Source: Castanea sativa (lineage: Eukaryota; Streptophyta; Magnoliopsida; Fagales; Fagaceae). From it: DNA of 64,000 nucleotides. Shown here one piece after another: positions 57,564-64,000 of this stretch. The notes under the pieces are model-generated. The model worked only from the letters and a program-made list of their open reading frames with translations, was not told the DNA's origin and searched no databases. A program made the translations under genes and the position numbers. Each line of letters begins with the position of its first letter. The first letter of the stretch is position 1. The stretch lies in assembly GCF_040712315.1 (NCBI RefSeq), contig NC_134021.1:31903501-31967500 (forward strand). The letters are read 5' to 3'.

Positions 57564-57675
57564 GGAAGAAAATTTTTTTTTGCTATAGCTCCACTGCTGG
57601 AGCACACTTTTTGGTGGTTGAGAAGCTAAAATATACCAATATACCAATATACCACCACTGCTGTGAGTGCTCTTA

Positions 57676-57920
57676 GAATGAAAAGCTAGAGTTCTTGTTT
57701 ATTGAATGAAGACGTAAGACTTTTCGTTCTATGGAGGAAAAAATCATTAGAGAAACTTCTATTAATTGCAGACTATCCATTTTATATATACCGCACTTAT
57801 TTATAAACCCTAAAAGAATTAAAAAAAATTGTTAGGATTTTAGACCTAGTTGTGTCAAATTTTATCTAATCTCCAGCCAATTAATTAAGTGATTAATTAT
57901 GCAATTAGATCTGATTTAAA
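57676..57920. other. Intergenic, possible start of another LTR
   Basis: TGTTAGGATTTTAGACCTAG begins near 57833 and resembles an LTR start. Solo LTR B cuts into it, and its continuation after 59484 could not be delimited. Confidence 0.35.
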
Positions 57921-57925
57921 CAAAC

Positions 57926-59478
57926 TGTTAGGACATGTGATTCAATGTTAGGAACATATGTCATTATTTTATGTAATTGGCTAATCTTTTGACAAAACGC
58001 ACTTTATTTGTAATTGGATAAATCTAGGATGTGTTTAATACTTCAAGAAACCTTGTTTCAAGATCAAGTATTGAAGCTAAGCAAGTCTGTCCAAGATTCA
58101 AGTGTGATAAGTGTTGTTCATTAAATCTCAATAGTTAGCTCGACATCTAGCATCTATCGAGACTTGAAGAGCTGTTCTAGCCCGTGGCTCGACAGCAGCT
58201 TGACAGATAGGGTATTTGTCGAGGTTTATGAAACTCAGATTTTTAGGTCTATATTTCATTCAATTTGTGATTATATGTTTGAGCTTTCTTTTTTCATAAC
58301 CCTAGACATATAAAAGGATTATTTTAAGGGCTGTTAAAAGTTACACAGCTAAGAGCACAATTGCATAAGAGCAAATTGTGACCGGAGACCTAGTTTGCTC
58401 TAGTAATCTTTCTTGTGAAGAAGCTGCTGTGTTTGTGTATCGTAGAGTTTTGTAACCAAGGAGCTTCTCGATCTTCATCATGTGATGAACTGAAGAACTT
58501 TGCAGCCAACAATCCTATTGAATTCGCATACTAGGATCCGTGCAATTGGTTAGTCACGTATTAGGAGCCGTGCATTGAAATAAGAGATTGTCACTACAGA
58601 ACAAGTCTAATTGGATATTAGGGTAAGGGTTCAACTGTAGGTTGGTATAAGTAGGGCTAGCCACCAGAACTCGTACCCAACCAACCCGAGGCGAACCGTC
58701 CGACCCATTCCCGAAATCGGCCAACCCAACACCAGTGATGGTCGACAGCGGGTTTCAACCTCCAAAAACCAAGACTGGCGAGTCAGTTGATGGGTATGCT
58801 CTTCAAAATCTGATTCCAATCGATCTGACCGCCTATATATCGGAAACACCCACCAATTTTCTCAGGTATGAGGATTTCCGATCATTTCTCAACAAATCCG
58901 TTGAGATCCGGCGAGATCTCTTCAAGATTTGGTGAGTAGGTTTAGAAATCTTGCTCGATCCGGCCATGTGTCGGCCAGATTTAGCAGAATTCGGCTAGTG
59001 TTGGCCTGATTTCGCCTGGTTTCGTCTTCCCCGAGTCCGACTGACCACCGACCGATTCGTACTTGATATCCGAGTCACCTGAACCGACTCATCTAACAGT
59101 CGGCAGCAGGTCTGGATGCCGGAGACCCGACGCGATCGGGTCGGTTCCGGGTTGGGCACAAACTCGACCCAGACCGACCCGTGGACAAGCCTAGATATAA
59201 GGTACTAGGATTCCTTTACTTGCAACCTTTTGTTTTGATAATAGTGGATCCTCGGGAGTGGTGACCTTAAAATCACCCGGTGGGAATTTTGTTGTATTGG
59301 TTTTCCCTATTCGTAAACAAATCACTGTGTTAATTTATTTCCGTTGCATACTTTAGTTTATTGGTGATTTGTTTGTGCTACCACATGTTTTGCATATCAA
59401 TTGGATCAAATAATTAACTTGGCTAATTAATTAATTTATTAATTTATCACAAGGGGTCAATACATTTTTGGTCTGTCA
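57926..59478 (+). repeat. Solo LTR B (same family as 23922-24939), with nested MITE
   Basis: Starts TGTTAGGACATGTG and ends TCTGTCA, flanked by the TSD CAAAC (57921-57925 and 59479-59483). Once the 542-bp MITE and its duplicated target are taken out it is about 1.0 kb, matching solo LTR A. Shared runs include TATGTAATTGGCTAATC, AGGATGTGTTTAAT and TTTGTGCTAC. Confidence 0.88.
58652..59193. mobile_element. hAT-type MITE inside solo LTR B
   Basis: The ends TAGGGCTAGCCACC and (inverted) TAGGCTTGTCCAC form imperfect TIRs. The 8-bp flanks are GGTATAAG (58644-58651) and GATATAAG (59194-59201), 7 of 8 identical, the TSD length of hAT elements. The same site in solo LTR A is uninterrupted. The body is GC-rich and has no transposase. 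Confidence 0.82.
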
Positions 59479-59483
59479 CAAAC

Positions 59484-60257
59484 ATCACACATTCACAAAT
59501 CACATGAACACCAAGAAAGATGACCCATGAAAAATTTTGAAATAGTGGTTTCAAAGTCAAAAAATTTGGGGAAGATTTAACTTAAACAATCCTCAAGACA
59601 ATATTTCACTAATAGAATAGAAGTTTATACAATAGAGTTAACCCTAAATTTACTGCTACCTCATGTAATACTTACTCATGTGACTACACGCAGCACCAAA
59701 TTCACAAACTCTTCTACTATGAAATTGTTGCACACAAACACTCTAGTTTGTGACTTTGAGATCTCCACTCAAAGGTTTAGATCATCAATTGTAGTTGATT
59801 TGAAGCAGCAACTTTACTCTATAACTGGATCTATTGTTTGCACAAGGTCTCTAGCTGTAACTTCAAAAGGGTTTGGAAAACTCTAGATTTGTGTGCAAAA
59901 CACTGCCCTCTTGGATATGTGAAAACGTGCTCTAGGGTTTGTATTTATATATACTTAAGATTGATCAAAACTCTAGATCCAATAGCTAATAGAAAAGATA
60001 GACCTAAAATCTGGCACGAATCTCAATCGGTCGAGATGTGCATCTTGATTGGTTGAGATAAGTAACACTTATCTACACATGCTTTTCTGATTTCTTTGAA
60101 CCTTCAATTGTGCTGAACTTCATTTGTCTTTTTTAACTAAATATTTCTAGACTAAACAACTAATAAACTAAGTTCTAAAGGTTTACAATTTGTTCATGGT
60201 TGCCAATCTAAAATTATGGACATAATTTTAAACTTAAAAAAAAACACTCAATTTTCT
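59484..60257. other. Intergenic, probable LTR remnant
   Basis: AT-rich with CAATCGGTCGAGATG-type words near 60025. No coding region is supported. Confidence 0.4.
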
Positions 60258-60271
60258 AAATAAAAGAATTC

Positions 60272-60450
60272 TTTTTTTTTTTTGAAGGCGAACCAATTAA
60301 TCATTCATTGAAATGTAAAGAATCATAATACATAGCATCCACCGCCGGCAGTGGAGTATCTTCAATCCAATATAAATCATTAATTAAATTCCTAGCATGT
60401 TTTGCTAATGTATGAGCAACCATGTTTCCACCTCTCTTTACCCAATTAAT
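60272..60450 (-). mobile_element. 5'-truncated LINE (RNase H end of ORF2 plus poly-A)
   Basis: The minus strand reads 'VKRGGNMVAHTLAKHARN' and then 'WIEDTPLPAV', the C-terminal end of an L1 RNase H domain, then a stop, a short 3' UTR and a poly-A tail (poly-T at 60272-60283). The flanking repeats AAATAAAAGAATTC (60258-60271) and AAATAAAAGTATTC (60451-60464) differ at one base. The sequence differs from the LINE at 7151, so it comes from another L1 lineage. Confidence 0.85.
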
Positions 60451-60476
60451 AAATAAAAGTATTCTTAAATATAACC

Positions 60477-60481
<5 letters not shown>

Positions 60482-60544
<63 letters not shown>
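60482..60544. repeat. (AT)n microsatellite
   Basis: About 31 uninterrupted AT units. Confidence 0.95.
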
Positions 60545-60550
<6 letters not shown>

Positions 60551-61179
60551 GATCGTGGTTTTAGTTTTTACTAAGAAAAAATATAAATTTCTTATCAAGA
60601 AAAAAATCTAAATTAAAAAAAGGAAATCAAATACTAAAGTCTAGACTTTCCACTAAAAATATTTAAAAAAAAAAAAAAAAAAAGACTTGTCATCGACCTT
60701 TCCACCTGAAAGAAACTTCAAGCATTGGTCCAAATGATGTTGGGCTCGGAAGAGCGGAGACTTTTTTCCATTACTTCCCCCAATATATTTTTAATTTTTA
60801 ATGGGCTTCTGGTGGTATCTTTATTGACTTTGCTTTCCGTAGTGGACCGCCTCATGCCCATTTGGTTAGTATCCCCCCAAAGCCCACATGAAATAGGACC
60901 AGGTCCCACGTTTGATTCCTTACTCTCTCTTCTTTTCATTTCTTTCTTTCTTTCTTTCTTTTTTTCCTTTTTTTTCTTTTTTAATGAAATACCGTCTCTT
61001 TTATTTTTTTATTTTTTATTTTTTATTTTTTAAATTTACCTAGCACATTGACATTTTATATTGTCTCCCCTTCATTTACTTAAAAAATTATTCAATAGTA
61101 CCCATAGTACAACAATGTGGTTCTCATTATTCTCGCATTCATACGGTTATACTATCAAAATATAGAAAACAAGAGTAAG
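60545..61179. other. Intergenic
   Basis: Poly-A run near 60664-60683, a (TTTC)n-like stretch near 60938-60963 and T-rich repeats to 61034. No gene is supported. Confidence 0.5.
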
Positions 61180-61487
61180 AACTAGTTGAGACAACTGACA
61201 GAGTTGAAGAAGATTGAGACTGATAGAATTCAAGCTAAACTACAAAGCTGATAAACTCTAGTCGTTCTATAATTCAAGTTGTAAAGCTACATTTCGTTTT
61301 TACTTGTAAATAAATTAGTTAGTTAGTCATCATGTGTATAGCACGCGCTTACTTAATTGTAACTAAAGTAGGCGGTTAGTTTAAGTTTTTCTGTTATAAC
61401 TATTTTCTTCCCTATGCTATGTATATATAGAGTAGAGCCATGTAATTATTTAATTAATGCAAATACACAAATTTCTAGTTTCTGTTA
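61180..61487 (+). repeat. Probable 5' LTR end of a Copia element
   Basis: TATGTATATATAGAG (TATA) near 61420 and sequence running up to the PBS. The right edge is set by the PBS; the left edge is a guess because no pair is present. Confidence 0.5.
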
Positions 61488-61503
61488 TGGTATCAAAGCT
61501 CTG
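61488..61503 (+). promoter_or_regulatory. Copia primer-binding site (initiator Met tRNA)
   Basis: TGGTATCAAAGCTCTG, the plant Copia type complementary to initiator tRNA-Met. Confidence 0.82.
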
Positions 61504-61556
61504 AAAATTAGGGATTTTGTTTGCTTTCTCATTCTCAATTTCTTTCTAGTCCTTCA

Positions 61557-62036
61557 ATGGCTTCTACTATGATAGTCCCTGATTCTACACCACCACAAGA
61601 TTTATCTATAGCTGATGATCCATTGTTTCTCCACCATGGAGAAAGTCTTGGTGCTATTCTCGTCTCTCAAACACTAGTTGGTGAGAATTATATAGCTTGG
61701 GCTAGATCAATTTGAAAGGCTTTGCTTGCCAAGAACAAGTTGGGGTTCATAGATGACACTTTGACTTTATCTTCACCATTGGTAAAGACACCATCTACAA
61801 TTCAAGCTTGGATTCGTTCAGATAATATGGTTGGAACTTGAAAAATCAATTCAGTTTCACCAAAGATTCAACCTAGTATCATCTACATGGATACAACTCT
61901 AGAGATTTGGAATGATCTCAAGGATCGATTCCCACAACGAAATGGACCAAGAATCTTCAATTTGAATAAAAAAATTCCAGAACTCACTCAAGGTGATGTT
62001 TCGATCATAGATGTTTTTACTCAACTAAACGCCTCC
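61557..62036 (+). pseudogene. Copia gag remnant
   Basis: From ATG 61557 the frame reads 'DPLFLHHGESLGAILVSQTL' then 'GENYIAWARSI', the Copia-like gag N-terminal domain, followed by the UBN2-type gag ('EIWNDLKDRF', 'IFNLNKKI', 'DVFTQLNAS'). TGA at 61713-61715 and TGA at 61839-61841 break it. It ends abruptly at 62036, where sequence of a different superfamily starts. The zinc knuckle and all of Copia pol are missing. Confidence 0.85.
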
Positions 62037-63685
62037 TAATGTGCCTTCGGTGTATACTCGGAAAAATTCGCCTGCTATCTAGCCATACATCATGAAATTG
62101 AAGTAAATCCAGAACAATTGCTGCTCTATAGAATTTGAAACCTCCTCAAAATCTAAAAGAGGTTTAACATCTTACAAGGATGACTGTTGCCCTTAATCGC
62201 TTCATATCCAAGTTTGTAGACAAGTGTAGACCTTTTTTTCAACTTCTGAAGAAATGGAAATAATTTGAGTGGATGGAGGAATTTCAGTGGGCTTTCTCCA
62301 AGTTAAAGGCGTATTTGGCCCAAGCTTCTATTCTTTCCCAACTAGTAGCAGTTGAAATTCTGTACATGGCCGTGATTGATCACACAGTGAACGTGGTTTT
62401 AATTTGAGTAGAGCAAGAGATCTAGAAGCTGATCTACTATGTGAGAAAAACCCTTGTGGAAGCTGAGGTCAATTACCTCCCTTAGAGAAAATAGCCTTGG
62501 CCCTTGTCTACGCTACTAAGAAGTTGCCTCACTACTTCTAAGCAATTACCGTAGTGGTATTCACGGAACACCCACTGCAAGACTTATTGAGACGGGCAGA
62601 TTTCTCTGGCTAGATATCTAGATGAGGGACATCCTTGGGGGCTTTTGATATCAAGTATAGCTTAAGGACATTGATCAAGAGGTAGGTTTTGGCTAATTTC
62701 ATCACTGAGTTCACCTCGAATATTTCCAAAGAAGAAGTGCATATATGTGGTGGCTCTGCAGCATAATCAGAAATAGTCTCAATATGGCATGCATATGTAG
62801 ATAAGTCTTCTAATTGCTGAGGTGTCAAAGTGGGCACAGTGCTGATTCCACCAGAGTGTATCAGGGTGGAAAAATCATTCAAGTGAGGCTTTCGAGCATC
62901 TAACAATGAAGTGAAATACAAAGCACTCTTAGTAGGACTATAGATGGCTAATATCTAAGATACAGATGTCAAGAGGTACATATGGAGAAACATCATAACT
63001 CGATTTGGTGTACCTAAGGTTCTCATCTCGGATAATGGGCTCCAGTTTGATAGAAAGGTCTTCCAACAATACTGCGCGGAATTGGGGATTACCAATAGGT
63101 ACTAAATGCCATCCTGCCCCTAGGGATATGAACAAGTTGAAGAAACAATCAAGTCCTTAGTCAACAATTTGAAGAGAAGATTAATTTAATCTAAAGGGAA
63201 ATGGTCTGAGGAACTCCTAAGTCTATTATGGGCATATCGAACTACATCGAAAAGATCCATATGGGAAACTTTATTTTCTACGACCTGTGGTACTGAAACG
63301 GTAATACCTGTGGAAGTGGGGCTACCAACTTCCTGAACTGATTAGTTTGAGGAAGAAGAGAACAACCACTTGTTGGGCAGGCAACTGGACCTAATTGAAG
63401 AAAATCGTGAAGTTTCGTTGGTAAAGCTCACGAATTACCAACAAAGGGTTATTCGTGGGTATAATAAGGGTGTGAAGTGTAGGGATTTCATTTCGGGGGA
63501 CTTGGTGTTAAGGAAAGTCTTGGGGAACACTAGACTTATGGCAAGCTTGGACCTAACTAGTAAGGCTTGTATCAAGTGACATCTTTTGTAGGGATATGGG
63601 CTTACCGCTTAGAAGATTTAGATAAAAAGGCCTATAGCTTGACCATGGAATGTATCCAACTTGAAGAAATATTACTTCTGATTAA
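62037..63685 (+). pseudogene. Gypsy pol remnant (RT end, RNase H, integrase)
   Basis: Starts in mid-RT ('KCAFGVYSEKFACYLA'), then 'NLKEV', 'ALNRFISK', RNase H parts ('YYVRKTLVEAEVNYLPLEKI'), a second RNase H-like block near 62770-62950 ('WHAYVDKSSN', 'ASNNEVKYKALL'), and integrase ('FGVPKVLISDNGLQFD' near 62998-63050; 'LLWAYRTTSKRS' near 63220). The C-terminal 'RLEDLDKKAYS' lies near 63608. There are many stops. It belongs to the Tat-like side of Gypsy, as does the element at 14727, but is clearly a different, older copy. Confidence 0.82.
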
Positions 63686-64000
63686 TAAATTGATTTTTTT
63701 TTAATTCTCATTTTTGCTTTCATCAAGTGAATAGGATGTCGAATCTAGAATCAATTAGTCCATCTATGGAAAAAACAACAATATCACGTTAAAAAAGATA
63801 AAGAACTGTAGAGTACTAGACCATGTCTTTAACTTGGACAGCATTATAACTACTCAAAGTACTAGACCGTGCCTTTTATTTTGGGCGGAATGATAAAATC
63901 TCGGGGAAGTAGACCTTATCTTTATCTCAGGTGTGCCTTTAACAAATTTTTTTGCTTTAACTCAATCCCAAGGTCACTAACGAAAAAGAAAATTGAGGCA
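63686..64000. other. Non-coding end of window
   Basis: Probable 3' non-coding part of the Gypsy remnant. TACTAGACCRTGYCTTT recurs near 63817 and 63861. No LTR is reached. Confidence 0.4.

Larger units (their letters stand above)
56725..57672. mobile_element. PIF/Harbinger-type non-autonomous element
   Basis: Ends are GAGCATCCACAGCAGTGG (left) and, inverted, GAGCACTCACAGCAGTGG (right), with TTA flanks (56722-56724 and 57673-57675). The TIR and 3-bp TTA duplication fit PIF/Harbinger (Tourist-like). At 948 bp it is long for a MITE. It contains a GC-rich repeat stretch (57140-57365) and a perfect hairpin. No transposase is present. Confidence 0.82.

Noticed and set aside
58735..58935. Open frame that might be a short protein
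   Set aside because: Lies wholly within the non-autonomous hAT-type MITE.

Overview
This 64 kb window is nuclear DNA from a flowering plant, most likely a woody eudicot. It is AT-rich and has long introns, a plant-only Dof transcription factor, a plant-type peptide-hormone precursor and plant lineages of Copia, Gypsy, LINE, SINE and DNA transposons. A member of the Fagales is my impression from the LTR types, not something I can prove. Only two host genes are supported. One is a three-exon tyrosine-sulfated-peptide (PSY-like) precursor on the minus strand (5398-6067). The other is a two-exon cyclic Dof factor (CDF) on the plus strand (42764-45521). No bacterial, organellar, CRISPR or tRNA features were seen.

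Layout. 1-1977: 3' end of a Copia element (pol remnant, polypurine tract, 3' LTR). 3075-4902: TIR element carrying a broken RNase H1 N-terminal (viroplasmin-like) coding remnant. 5398-6165: PSY-like gene with its TATA box. 7151-12961: a full-length L1-type LINE with two open ORFs, a poly-A tail and a perfect 13-bp target-site duplication (TSD). 14042-14197: a tRNA-type SINE. 14727-35033: a 20.3 kb Tat-like Gypsy element on the minus strand, with 2.2 kb LTRs and TSD ACAAC, inserted into a Mutator-type MITE. Its 3' region carries a minisatellite and two plant-mobile-domain (PMD) coding remnants in antisense, one with an exon/intron layout, plus a solo LTR. 35556-42763: non-coding DNA with LTR-like and TIR remnants and the CDF upstream region. 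46115-54951: a Copia element (minus strand, TSD GATAG) inserted into a second copy of the SINE, itself containing a solo LTR and a foreign block in place of the RT core. 56725-57672: PIF/Harbinger-type element. 57926-59478: second solo LTR of the family seen at 23922, carrying a hAT-type MITE. 60272-60450: 5'-truncated LINE. 61180-63685: Copia LTR/PBS/gag joined abruptly to Gypsy pol.

How it fits together. Most of the window is a stratified pile of insertions whose order can be read from TSDs: MITE, then Gypsy, then solo LTR A; SINE, then Copia, then solo LTR; solo LTR B, then hAT MITE. The LINE is the only element here whose coding capacity looks whole. The PSY-like peptide (cell-surface growth signalling) and the CDF (photoperiod and stress transcription) show no functional link; they are survivors in a transposon-rich region. 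All TSDs, splice sites and identities were read by eye; percentages are approximate.
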